From assembly GCA_963755605.1 (NCBI GenBank), contig CAVWKK010000007.1, positions 186,001 to 250,000 of the forward strand: DNA of 64,000 nt, given 5' to 3'. This stretch comes from 3-1-20CM-4-69-9 sp963755605 (lineage in GTDB: Bacteria; Actinomycetota; Thermoleophilia; Gaiellales; Gaiellaceae). The notes below the pieces were generated by a model. It was given only the letters and a program-made list of their open reading frames with translations. It was not told where the DNA came from and did not search any database. Position numbers and translations under genes: made by a program. Position 1 is the first letter of the stretch; every line of letters begins with the position of its first letter. Shown here piece after piece: positions 56,020 through 64,000 of this stretch.

Positions 56020-57127
56020 CTCGAGCGACGTCGACGAGGGCGAGCGTCACTTCGACCATGCCCTCGAGATCCTCGACGGTGATGCGCTCGTCAGACGTGT
56101 GGATGTCCTGCATCCCGTTCGCAAGATTGAGACAGGCGAGGCCGCGTTCATTGAAGACGTTCGCATCGGCCGCGCCGCCGCTCAAACCGTACGCGGGCGA
56201 ATAGCCGCTCCGCTCGAGCGCGTCGTGCGCGATCCGCACCACCGGATCGTCCTCCTTGAAGCGATAGCCCTTGTAGCTCTTGGACACCTTCGTCTCGACT
56301 TCACAGTCTTCGAGGCCGGCCGCGAACGAGAACGCGTCGACCATCTCCTGCACGAGCTCTTCGAGCTTGCGCTCGCTGTGCGAGCGCGCCTCGGCGTCGA
56401 GCGTGCACCACTCGGGGATGATGTTCCCGGCCGTGCCGCCCTGGATGATCCCGACGTTCGCGGTGGTCTCCTCGTCGACCCGGCCCAGGCGGAGGTCGGA
56501 GATCGCCCGGGCCGCCGCTGCGACGGCAGACCTCCCCTCCTCCGGATACATGCCGGAATGCGCCGCGCGCCCGTGGAACCGAATCTGCATGGCGCGCGAG
56601 AACGGCGCGCCGAGAATCACCTCGCCGATCGGCGCCGCCTGGTCGTAGACGTAGCCGAGCCGCGCGTGCAGGCGCTCGTGGTCGAACGCGGCCGCGCCGA
56701 GCAGCCCGACTTCCTCCTTCGGTGTGAACAGCAGCTCGATCCCGCCGTGCGGCCGGTTCTCGGCGAGCACCCGCCGCGCACCCTCGAGCATCGCCGCGAC
56801 TGCGGACTTGTTGTCGGCGCCGAGGATCGTTCCGGCCGCGTTTCTGATCACGCCGTCGTCGCCGATCACAGGCTCGATCGGCCCGGTCGGCGGCACGGTG
56901 TCGAGATGCGCGCAGAGGAAGATGGGGCTGCCGCCGCCCGTCGGCGGGAGCCGGCAGTAGAGGTTCCCGATGTTCGAGCCGACTTTCTCGCCGGCGTCGT
57001 CTTCGTCGACCGTCAGGCCGAGATCGCGGAGATAGCGGCCGACGGCGTCCGCGACTGCGCGCTCGTCCCCAGGAGGACTCGGGAGCGCTGCAAGCTCGGT
57101 GAAGAGGTCGACGACCTCGGCGGCCAT
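56006..57127 (-). CDS. M20-family metallopeptidase (peptidase T-like)
   Basis: The 373-residue protein has the di-zinc motifs IFLCAHLDTVPP (His, Asp), GADNKSAVAAML (bridging Asp), TPKEEVGLLGAAAFD (Glu catalytic and ligand), and a dimerisation lid with FHGRAAHSGMYPEEGRSAVA. It hydrolyses small peptides or amidated amino acids, most like tripeptidase PepT. There is no signal peptide. Confidence 0.93.
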   Translation of the reverse strand: MAAEVVDLFTELAALPSPPGDERAVADAVGRYLRDLGLTVDEDDAGEKVGSNIGNLYCRLPPTGGGSPIFLCAHLDTVPPTGPIEPVIGDDGVIRNAAGTILGADNKSAVAAMLEGARRVLAENRPHGGIELLFTPKEEVGLLGAAAFDHERLHARLGYVYDQAAPIGEVILGAPFSRAMQIRFHGRAAHSGMYPEEGRSAVAAAARAISDLRLGRVDEETTANVGIIQGGTAGNIIPEWCTLDAEARSHSERKLEELVQEMVDAFSFAAGLEDCEVETKVSKSYKGYRFKEDDPVVRIAHDALERSGYSPAYGLSGGAADANVFNERGLACLNLANGMQDIHTSDERITVEDLEGMVEVTLALVDVARDADA

Positions 57128-57136
57128 CGGGCGATC

Positions 57137-58786
57137 TTAAGCGGAGGCTGCGCCGACCGCCGAACGCTCCCGCGAGCGTTCGAGCGCGGCGCCTACGAAC
57201 TCGCGGAAAAGCGGTGCGGGCCGCGTGGGCCGTGACTTGAACTCGGGGTGGAACTGGCTCGCCACGAACCAGGGGTGATCCGGAAGCTCGACGATCTCCA
57301 CGAGCCGGCCTGCCTGGAACGTCCCCGAAACGACGAGGCCGGCCTCGACGAGGGCGGGCCGGTAGTGGTTGTTGACTTCGTAACGGTGGCGGTGGCGCTC
57401 GTGGATTACCGGCTCGCCGTATGCCTCCTGCGCGCGGGTCCCCTCGACGAGCTCGACCGCCTGCGCGCCGAGCCTCATCGTCCCGCCGAGATCCTCGATC
57501 TCCTTTTGCTCGGGCAAGAGGTCGATCACGGGATGGGGCGTCTCCGGATCCATCTCGGTGGAGTTCGCACCGTCGAGCCCGAGCACATGGCGTGCAAACT
57601 CGGAAACGGCGACGTGCATGCCGAGGCAGATGCCCAGATACGGGATCTGACGTTCGCGGGCAATGCGGCAGGCGAGGATCTTTCCTTCCCAGCCGCGCGA
57701 GCCGAACCCGCCAGGCACGAGCACGCCGTCGACCTGCTCGAGGAGATCCGTCGCCTCCTCGACGGACATTCCCTCGGCGTCGACCCAGCGCACACTGACG
57801 GTCGCGCCCTGGTGCGCGCCCGCGTGTTTCAGCGCCTCGTGCACCGACAGGTACGCGTCCTGCAGCTTGACGTACTTGCCGACGAGCGCGATCTCGACGA
57901 CTTCCTCGCTCCGCTGAATTCGCTCGTTCAGGTCGAGCCAGTCGCCCAGGTCGGCCTCGCCTTCCGGCAGTCGCAGCTTCTCGCCGACGAGGCGGTCGAG
58001 CCCCTCGCCTTTCAACCGGGAGGGCACGAGGTAGACGTCGGAGACGTCGGGGCACGCGATGACCGCCTCCGGCTCGACGTCTGCGAAGAGCGCGATCTTC
58101 TCGCGGATGTCGGCGGAGAGCTCTTCGTGCGAACGGCAGACGACGATGTCCGGGTGGATACCGATGCGACGCAACTCGTTCACGGAGTGCTGCGTCGGCT
58201 TCGTCTTCAGCTCGCCGGCGGCTTCGAGGAACGGCACGAGCGTGACGTGCAGGTAGAGCACGTTCTCGGGACCGACTTCACGGCGGAACTGCCGGATCGC
58301 CTCGAGGAACGGCAGCGACTCGATGTCGCCCACAGTCCCGCCGATCTCGCTGATCACAACGTCCGTTGGGGTGGAGATCGCGCTTGCGCGAATCCGCGAC
58401 TTGATCTCGTTCGTGATGTGCGGGATCACCTGGACCGTCGCGCCGAGGAATTCACCCTTGCGTTCCTTGCGCAGCACCGAGTCCCAGATCGCGCCGGCGG
58501 TGTGACTCGCCGCGCGGGTGAGGTTCTCGTCGATGAAGCGCTCGTAGTGGCCGATGTCGAGATCCGTCTCGGCGCCGTCTTCCGTGACGAAGACCTCGCC
58601 GTGCTGGAACGGGCTCATCGTTCCGGGATCGACGTTCAGGTACGGATCGAACTTCTGGGCCTGGACGCGCAGCCCGCGCGCCTTCAGCAGCCTGCCGAGT
58701 GAGGCGGCGACGATGCCCTTCCCGAGAGCCGAGACGACACCGCCCGTGACGAAGACGTACTTCGTCGGGTTGCCGCCGGAGCTCAT
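57137..58786 (-). CDS. pyrG: CTP synthase
   Basis: PyrG aminates UTP to CTP. The 549-residue protein has the synthetase domain (KYVFVTGGVVSALGKGIVAA, KFDPYLNVDPGTMSPFQHGE, SEIGGTVGDIESLPF) and the glutaminase domain with nucleophile in YLGICLGMHVAVSEFARHVL and His/Glu in ASQFHPEFKSRP. The ATG at 58786 overlaps the upstream MraY-like stop. Confidence 0.98.
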   Translation of the reverse strand: MSSGGNPTKYVFVTGGVVSALGKGIVAASLGRLLKARGLRVQAQKFDPYLNVDPGTMSPFQHGEVFVTEDGAETDLDIGHYERFIDENLTRAASHTAGAIWDSVLRKERKGEFLGATVQVIPHITNEIKSRIRASAISTPTDVVISEIGGTVGDIESLPFLEAIRQFRREVGPENVLYLHVTLVPFLEAAGELKTKPTQHSVNELRRIGIHPDIVVCRSHEELSADIREKIALFADVEPEAVIACPDVSDVYLVPSRLKGEGLDRLVGEKLRLPEGEADLGDWLDLNERIQRSEEVVEIALVGKYVKLQDAYLSVHEALKHAGAHQGATVSVRWVDAEGMSVEEATDLLEQVDGVLVPGGFGSRGWEGKILACRIARERQIPYLGICLGMHVAVSEFARHVLGLDGANSTEMDPETPHPVIDLLPEQKEIEDLGGTMRLGAQAVELVEGTRAQEAYGEPVIHERHRHRYEVNNHYRPALVEAGLVVSGTFQAGRLVEIVELPDHPWFVASQFHPEFKSRPTRPAPLFREFVGAALERSRERSAVGAASA

Positions 58787-59493
58787 GCGCGACCCAGGCG
58801 GTCGATCGAGGCGAGACCAGGCGTGCGTTCGATGAACGCGCCGATGGATCGTCGCTCGCCGAGAATGGTGAGGCCGGCAAGGGCGCCGATCGCAACCCAT
58901 TGACCTCGTCCCGTGAATCGCTTCACGGAATTCAAGCCTAGCAGGGCGCCCAGCGCGTTCGACCCCCCGTCCCCGAGCATCGCCATCTCGCGGAGATCGT
59001 AGGGAAGGAGCAGGACGGCGACGCCGACCGGGGCGTCGAGGACGAGGGCGGCGGCGAGGTACGCCTTGAGGGCGCGGCCAGGTTTCGTGTCGAGCTGGTT
59101 GAGAACGTTCGCCGCGAGGCCGACGAGGAGTCCCCCTGAGATCCGACGCGTGGCGAGCAGGCCGACGAGCGGAATGCCGACGAGCTTCAGCACCCCTGTC
59201 GTTCGCCCGCTGCGGAGGTGGGCCCGAAAGCCGCGCTCGGGCCCGCTCCAGAGATCGTCGGCCAGGCCGAGCGCCGCCACGGCCGCCACCGCCCGCCCGC
59301 TCGTCACCCCCACCTTCCAGCCGACGAGGGGAAGGCGCAACCCACGGAAGTTGACGCCGAGCGGGCCGCAGGCATAGAGGACGTCCCGCAGCTGACGGCC
59401 GCGGTGGACGAAGCCGCGCAGGTTTCGACCGGTGTCGCGATGGCTCAGAGCGGAGGCCGACCTCATGGACGCGAAGCCCGGCTCTCGCCGCAT
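58783..59493 (-). CDS. MraY/WecA-like polyprenyl-phosphate phosphotransferase domain, N-terminally short
   Basis: Membrane protein segment with ALGLADDLWSGPERGFRAHL (catalytic DD), ANVLNQLDTKPGRALK and MLGDGGSNALGALLGL, as in the PNPT superfamily that loads sugars on polyprenyl phosphate. It is short: the usual first helices are missing between RLPLVG and the DD motif. Its first residues (LSHRDTGRNLRGFVHRGRQL) are homologous to a GT2 C-terminus, so this frame appears to be the continuation of the GT2 gene after a frameshift, giving a GT2-PNPT fusion. Confidence 0.68.
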   Translation of the reverse strand: MRREPGFASMRSASALSHRDTGRNLRGFVHRGRQLRDVLYACGPLGVNFRGLRLPLVGWKVGVTSGRAVAAVAALGLADDLWSGPERGFRAHLRSGRTTGVLKLVGIPLVGLLATRRISGGLLVGLAANVLNQLDTKPGRALKAYLAAALVLDAPVGVAVLLLPYDLREMAMLGDGGSNALGALLGLNSVKRFTGRGQWVAIGALAGLTILGERRSIGAFIERTPGLASIDRLGRA

Positions 59494-59992
59494 CGATCGT
59501 CATCCGCACCTCGCAGCCGAACCCGGCGGCGACGGGAAACGTCGCGGCTCGCGCGGCCGGCGAGAGCGCGCGCTGCCCGGACAGCGGTTCGCGCGTCTCC
59601 ACACCGGCCAGAAGCTCGATCAGGTCCCGAGCGGCGCGCTTCGCGATGCCGAAGCCGCCTCCGGTCTTCTCGGTGAACGCCGCGATCGTGAGATCCGCCT
59701 CGCCGCCGAGCAGCTGCGCGAGCTCGCCGGAGAGATCGGCGTCGCAGAGCAGAAGTGTTCCCGGGGGAGCCGCGCGCTCCCCTGCCGAAAGTGCCTGACC
59801 CTTGCCACGGCGCGGCAGGCGCAGCACGACGGCGCCTGCCTCTTCTGCGAGGTCAGCGGTTCGGTCCTGCGAGCCGTCGTCGGCGACGATCACCTCGGCC
59901 GCGGGAAACTCGCGGCGTAGCGCCGTCACGGTCTCGCCGATTGCAGCCTCCTCGTCGCGCGCGGCGATGAGGATCGTCAGCGCGTCATCCAC
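59440..59992 (-). pseudogene. Glycosyltransferase family 2 gene, apparent frameshift into the downstream frame
   Basis: The GT-A start TILIAARDEEAAIGETVTAL, VIVADDGSQDRTADLAEEAG (first acid), LLCDADLSGELAQL (DxD) and PLSGQRALSPAA are intact. After RVHEVGLR (near 59455) homology ends and the frame runs on only as Arg/Pro-rich sequence. The expected continuation LSHRDTGRNLRGFVHRG lies in the next frame. One extra base in the segment 59443-59455 would explain it. GTG start overlapping steB by eight bases. Dolichol-phosphate-mannose-synthase-like; acceptor unknown. Confidence 0.75.
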
Positions 59993-60878
59993 CCGCCGTC
60001 GCCGTGACCGGGGCGATGGGTGTCGGCAGCGGCGCCTGCGCCGAGTCCTTCGTTCCGTAGCTGCCCTTCAACAGCTGATCCGAGAGGAGCGCGACGAGGG
60101 CGAACCTCCCGATCGGCGTTTCGATGTCGTCCACGGTCGACAGGCCTGCGTTCTTGAACACGCCGATCACCGACGCGTCATCCGAGCTCTGCTCGGCGCC
60201 GACAGCGGGGACGCCGGCGTCCGCGAGACCCGCATAGAGCCCCTGGAGAAACGAGGCGGTTGGATCGTTCTGCGGTTCGACGGTCCGCACGATCACGACG
60301 CCGTCGACCGGACGCTTGGCAGGCCCGACCGTTTCCTCGACGATCAGGTTCTGCAGCGCGCTCCACAGCGGCGTCTCGGTCCCCACGACGAATTCCTGTC
60401 CCAACGCGTGCCCGAGATTCTTCAGCTGGTCGACACCCTGGTACTCGGCGAGCGCCGGATGCTTGGCCAGACGCTGCTCGAGCTTCGTCGCGTCGATCGG
60501 AACGCTGAGCGCACGAATGCGGAGTGGCTGGCCTGCGCCCGCGTCGGCGAGGGCCCGCGCCACGAAGGCGCGCATGTGGCTGTCGGCCGAGCCGACGAAC
60601 AGCAACGCGATCTTCTTTCCCTTCAACCGATTCGCCATGACGTTCTTGTACGTCGCTTCGACGTACGCGTGCTCGGACTTCCCCCTCTTCGTGAGCGCGT
60701 CGACCGTGGTGTTCAGGGACTCGCTCTGGCTTTCTGCTCGGCGCAGGTCTTCTTCGAGGCGGTTGCGCTCGGTGTTGCCGAGGCCGTGCGACGCGAGCGC
60801 CACACCGACGAGGATGCCAATGACGAGCGCGAAGAAGACCGCAGCAAGGGACGCGACGTGGTAGCGGAGATCGAACAT
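59985..60878 (-). CDS. SteB/MctB-like membrane protein ("copper transporter" family)
   Basis: The 297-residue protein starts MFDLRYHVASLAAVFFALVI, one membrane helix, then a coiled coil (RNRLEEDLRRAESQSESLNT) and an extracytoplasmic alpha/beta domain (KKIALLFVGSADSHMRAFVA). It matches the family of Mycobacterium Rv1698 (MctB) and Corynebacterium SteB, the partner of SteA in cell division and wall integrity. The location next to steA supports the SteB role over copper transport. Confidence 0.9.
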   Translation of the reverse strand: MFDLRYHVASLAAVFFALVIGILVGVALASHGLGNTERNRLEEDLRRAESQSESLNTTVDALTKRGKSEHAYVEATYKNVMANRLKGKKIALLFVGSADSHMRAFVARALADAGAGQPLRIRALSVPIDATKLEQRLAKHPALAEYQGVDQLKNLGHALGQEFVVGTETPLWSALQNLIVEETVGPAKRPVDGVVIVRTVEPQNDPTASFLQGLYAGLADAGVPAVGAEQSSDDASVIGVFKNAGLSTVDDIETPIGRFALVALLSDQLLKGSYGTKDSAQAPLPTPIAPVTATAGG

Positions 60879-60893
60879 GAGAGGGCGAGCCGG

Positions 60894-61316
60894 TTAGAGC
60901 TGTGCGCCAGTCTGGCACAAGGCATGCAGCCGGGTCAGCGCCCTTCGAGGCAACGCCCGGCTGAAGCCGTAGAGCCACGGCGCCTCGATCACGAGCGTCG
61001 CAAGCGTTCGTTGCGGCTCGCGCTCGTCCAATTGCAGCTCTGCGTCCAGATGATCGCCGGTGAGTGTCCAGGCAAAGCGTTCAGGCCGGCGGGCAGCCCG
61101 CACGAGCAGCATGCCGCTCGAGGCGGCCCGCCGCGCAAAGGTCGGCCGGTCAATTCCGTGCAGCTGCCAGCGAGCGCCTTCGACGAGCCCGCGTCGTCCA
61201 GGCTCGACGCCCCCGACGCCGGGCCACCAGTCCGGAAAGTGATGCGGCTCGGCGATGAACGCCCAGACGTCTTCGCGTGACGCGAGCAGCTCTCGCGAGG
61301 CCGAGGCTCGAGGCAT
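60894..61316 (-). CDS. SRPBCC (START/Bet v1-like) family protein
   Basis: The 140-residue protein has the SRPBCC N-terminus (RASASRELLASREDVWAFIA, EPHHFPDWWPGVGGVEPGRR), a beta-sheet core (WTLTGDHLDAELQLDE) and a C-terminal helix. It probably binds a hydrophobic ligand. It is an insertion between steA and steB, which are usually adjacent. Function unknown. Confidence 0.85.
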   Translation of the reverse strand: MPRASASRELLASREDVWAFIAEPHHFPDWWPGVGGVEPGRRGLVEGARWQLHGIDRPTFARRAASSGMLLVRAARRPERFAWTLTGDHLDAELQLDEREPQRTLATLVIEAPWLYGFSRALPRRALTRLHALCQTGAQL

Positions 61317-61331
61317 GCGTGAAGAGTAGTT

Positions 61332-62465
61332 TCAGCCGATCCCGAGCAAGTCGCGCAGGCGCAAGGCGAGGTATTCGATCAGGTGGCGAAGCGTCGGCGA
61401 GACGCTGATTGCGACTGCGATCGCGAGCAGTCCGGCGATCGTGAACCAGACGAGCGGCCAGAGCCCGACTTGCCGGCTCGCAAGCCGCGAGACGCCCTTC
61501 GCGTCGATCAAGATCTCCCCCACTTTCAGGCGCGTGATGAACGTGGAGGACATGCCCGCACGGTTTCGCTCGAGGAACTCGATCAGGTTGAAATGCGTGC
61601 CGACCGCCACGATCAGATCTGATCCGCGCTCGTACGCGAGCAGGAGCGCGATGTCTTCGCTGATCCCGGTCGCCTTGACCACCCCGTACGGAACGCCGAG
61701 CTGCTGCGCACGCTCCTCACCGGGAGCCGCGCCGTCGCGGTAGCCGTGCACGAGAAGCTCCGCACCGGAGCGCAGAGCATCGTCGGAAACGGAGTCCATG
61801 TCCCCGACGATGACGTCCGGCTTGTAGCCGGCCTCGAGCAGCGCATCCGCGCCGCCGTCGACGGCGATCAGCACCGGCTTGAAGTCCCGAATGTACGGCC
61901 GGACCATGCGCAGGTCACGCTTGTAGCCGGGCCCGCGCGCGACGACGAGGGCATGGCGGTCGCGAAACCGTGTCGTCAGCGGCGGGAAGTCGATCCCCTC
62001 GGCGAGCAGCTTCCCCTCTTCGCGCAGATAGCGCATCGTGTTCTCGGCGAACGCCTCGAGCGCTTCGGTGACACGACCTCGCTGTTCGGCGAGCGCCCGT
62101 TCCAGCTCCGGTTCTTCGAGCACCCGGCCGGCAGCAAGGCATGAGCCGTTGCGGTAGAGCCCCGCGCCGCGCACGGTCAAGAGCTCGCCCTCGTGCACGT
62201 TGTCGAACAGCTCTGCGCCGTCCACTTCGATCAGGCGGATGCCGCCGCGGACGAGTGCGAGAGGCCCCGGGTTCGGGAACCGGCCTGACTGCGACTCGCC
62301 GATATTGACGACGACGCGGACGCCGGACTCGAGCAACGCTTCAGCCGACACGCGGTCGAGGTCGGTGTGATCGATGATCGCGATGTCGTCGGCCGAAAGC
62401 CGCTTCACGAGATTCTTCGTCCGGCGGTCGAGCTTGGCGTGCCCGGTCAGCTCGATGAAGCTCAT
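61332..62465 (-). CDS. steA: Putative cytokinetic ring protein SteA
   Basis: The 377-residue protein has a thiamin-pyrophosphokinase-like catalytic fold (VLIAVDGGADALLEAGYKPD, VIVGDMDSVSDDALRSGAEL), N-terminal strands (AIIDHTDLDRVSAEALLESG) and a C-terminal membrane helix (WFTIAGLLAIAVAISV). In Corynebacterium SteA joins the division ring with SteB. The ATG overlaps the recN stop (ATGA), the same order as Mycobacterium recN-Rv1697. Confidence 0.93.
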   Translation of the reverse strand: MSFIELTGHAKLDRRTKNLVKRLSADDIAIIDHTDLDRVSAEALLESGVRVVVNIGESQSGRFPNPGPLALVRGGIRLIEVDGAELFDNVHEGELLTVRGAGLYRNGSCLAAGRVLEEPELERALAEQRGRVTEALEAFAENTMRYLREEGKLLAEGIDFPPLTTRFRDRHALVVARGPGYKRDLRMVRPYIRDFKPVLIAVDGGADALLEAGYKPDVIVGDMDSVSDDALRSGAELLVHGYRDGAAPGEERAQQLGVPYGVVKATGISEDIALLLAYERGSDLIVAVGTHFNLIEFLERNRAGMSSTFITRLKVGEILIDAKGVSRLASRQVGLWPLVWFTIAGLLAIAVAISVSPTLRHLIEYLALRLRDLLGIG

Positions 62466-64000
62466 GTCGTCAGGCTCGAGAGGAACTCGCTGCCGCCGAG
62501 CATCCGCTGCAGCTCGTCGCGTCGCTCGGCGTCGCCGAGCTGCTCGATGCGCGTGTGCGTGGGATCTCCTGGGATCTTCTCGACGCGGAAGTGACGGTCG
62601 GCGACGCTCGCGATCTGTGGCAAGTGGGTGATCGTCACGACCTGGGCACCACGATCGGCAAGCCGCTTCAACGTCTCCGCAACACGGTGCGCGGTCTCGC
62701 CGCCGATGCCTGCGTCGATCTCGTCGAAGACCATCGTCTGGCCGCCGGCGACCGCTGCAATCGCGAGCGCGATGCGCGAGAGCTCACCGCCGGACGCAGT
62801 CTCGGCAACCGGACCGAGTGGCAGGCCGCTGTTCGGGCGAATCAGAAAGATCACTTCGTCGGATCCCGTCGAGCCGGTGTCGCGCTCCGTCACTCGGGCG
62901 ACGAACTGGCCCTCGCCCATCCCGATCCCGGCCAGCTCTGCCGCCACGGCTTTGGCGAAACGGCCGGCCGCCTCGTGCCGGGCGTCGTGGAGCTCGCCGG
63001 AGAGCCGGCGCACGTTCCGCTCGGCGACCGCGAGCGCCTCGGCTGCAGCGGCGGCGGGGTCGAAGCCTTCGTCGAGCGCCTCGAGCTCTGCGCGGGCCGC
63101 CGCCGCTCGGCCGAGCAGCTCGTCGTACGAGGACACGCGGAACCGGCGTTTCGCGTCTGCGATGCGGTCGAGCTCGGACTCGAGCGTCTCGAGCCGCCCC
63201 GGCTCGGCCTCGAGCGTCGTCAGGAAGCCACGGAGCTCGCTCGCGGTCTCCCGCAGGCGCAGCTCTGCGTCGCGAAGCTCGTCGCCCGCGCGCGCCAGGT
63301 CGGGCGCCAGGCTCTCGAGCGGCGACACGGCCCGCTCGGCGGCGGCAACGAGCCCCGCAGCGCCTTCACCGTCGTCGGGCGCAAGCGCCTCGGCGGCAGC
63401 CGCTGCTCCTTCCGCGAGCTCGGTCACGTGGCGGAGCCGCTCCCGCTCTGCGCGGAGCGTCTCTTCGGTGTCGGCTTCGAAGCCTGAGGTGTCTTCGACG
63501 AGCGCGCGCAGCTCGGCGAGCCGCGCTTCCGCCGCGGCGGCGCCCTGCTCGAGCTCCTCGTGTCGGTGTCGTGCTGCGAGCAGCTCGCGCCAGGCGATCC
63601 GAGCCTCGGTCCGCCGGCGCAGCTGGTCGGCGCCGACGAACGAGTCGAGCACATCGAGCTGGTACGACGGCCGAGACAAACGCCGCTGCTCGAACTGCCC
63701 GGACATCGCGATCAGTCGCTCGCCCGCGGCAGCAAGATCTTCGCGAGCCGCACCCCGCCCCCACGCGTAGGCGCGCGTTCGCCCGTCGGGAAAGACGCGC
63801 CGCGCCAGCATCAGCCCCTCCTCGTCCTCAGGCCGAAGATCGGCGAGCGAGGCGAGCTCTTCCTCGTCGAGCAGGCCGGCCGGAAGATCGAGCTCGGCCT
63901 CGACGTACGCCTCGGCCCCGTCCGGCCCGATGTAGGCCGAATCTCCTTTGGCCCCGAGCAGGAGCCCGATCGCCTGGGCGAGGATGGTCTTCCCCGCGCC
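62462..64000 (-). CDS. recN: DNA repair protein RecN, partial (N-terminus outside window)
   Basis: The minus frame is open from the window edge; its first residues GAGKTILAQAIGLLLG are the Walker A motif, so only about 30 residues are missing. Then follow MSGQFEQRRLSRPSYQLDVL, a long coiled coil, SGGELSRIALAIAAVAGGQ (signature), MVFDEIDAGIGGETAHRVAE (Walker B) and VTITHLPQIASVADRHFRVE. RecN is an SMC-like protein acting at double-strand breaks. An NAD kinase gene commonly lies beyond. Confidence 0.96.
   Translation of the reverse strand, partial: GAGKTILAQAIGLLLGAKGDSAYIGPDGAEAYVEAELDLPAGLLDEEELASLADLRPEDEEGLMLARRVFPDGRTRAYAWGRGAAREDLAAAGERLIAMSGQFEQRRLSRPSYQLDVLDSFVGADQLRRRTEARIAWRELLAARHRHEELEQGAAAAEARLAELRALVEDTSGFEADTEETLRAERERLRHVTELAEGAAAAAEALAPDDGEGAAGLVAAAERAVSPLESLAPDLARAGDELRDAELRLRETASELRGFLTTLEAEPGRLETLESELDRIADAKRRFRVSSYDELLGRAAAARAELEALDEGFDPAAAAAEALAVAERNVRRLSGELHDARHEAAGRFAKAVAAELAGIGMGEGQFVARVTERDTGSTGSDEVIFLIRPNSGLPLGPVAETASGGELSRIALAIAAVAGGQTMVFDEIDAGIGGETAHRVAETLKRLADRGAQVVTITHLPQIASVADRHFRVEKIPGDPTHTRIEQLGDAERRDELQRMLGGSEFLSSLTT

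Noticed and set aside
1..64000. Prophage, IS, CRISPR or toxin-antitoxin systems
   Set aside because: I looked for transposase motifs, direct repeat arrays and paired small genes and saw none; the XRE gene pairs with proS, not with a toxin.

Overview
The window is a high-GC, gene-dense bacterial chromosome segment. Its gene content points to an actinobacterium of the Thermoleophilia/Gaiellales type (inference). The evidence is the order recN-steA-steB-pyrG-NUDIX, a DivIVA/SepF/YggT division cluster, a MurA with Asp in place of the catalytic Cys, an ImuB-DUF6504 pair, a zinc-finger rhomboid, DUF3866 and DUF4260 proteins, and the near absence of Shine-Dalgarno sequences at the first genes of transcripts. 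There is no prophage, IS element, CRISPR array or rRNA. One tRNA (Pro, GGG) is present. No gene-free stretch exceeds about 170 bases.

Layout. 1-5,200: a partial GH99-like secreted protein, a Flp pilin, QueF, a deoxyribosyltransferase, an ABC-2 exporter and a secreted protein. 5,150-18,500 (almost all minus strand): tRNA-Pro, an XRE regulator, proS, ispG, rseP and dxr; then cdsA, uppS, frr, pyrH, tsf and rpsB, the classical rpsB-to-proS order interrupted by an inverted GNAT gene; then rluD, lspA, a DksA-like protein, DUF167 and divIVA. 18,500-24,800: yggT, sepF, yggS, pgeF, cca, ridA, a degenerate hisB paralogue and murA. 24,800-30,900: HD, VOC, a frameshifted aminotransferase, a nuclease, GT4 and GH15. 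30,900-36,400: the SOS mutasome (dnaE2, DUF6504, imuB) with two LexA boxes. 36,400-46,200: wall and secreted proteins (M23, Cys-rich protein, rhomboid, L,D-transpeptidase), an AlkZ-like protein, ppdK, its regulator PDRP and a probable small RNA. 46,300-53,800: glyS, recO, grx, mutM, pyrimidine phosphorylase, deoB and ald. 53,800-64,000: NUDIX, aldo/keto reductase, DUF3866, M20, pyrG, MraY-like/GT2, steB, SRPBCC, steA and recN (5' end beyond the window).

The most striking signal is not a gene. Many start codons lie 6-10 nt after a TANNNT -10 element, as expected for leaderless mRNAs. At several divergent gene pairs the two -10 elements are one shared, symmetric TANNNTA heptamer only 17-24 bp wide from start to start. 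Three pairs (murA/HD, Cys-rich/rhomboid, deoB/39-aa protein) have exactly 20 bp between start codons and identical 6/9 spacing. At two such sites the expected first codon is AUC (queF) or CUG (nuclease). Two further genes, inside operons, also lack a canonical start where homology says they begin. Three apparent single-base frameshifts mean that assembly error must be excluded before start-codon claims are accepted.
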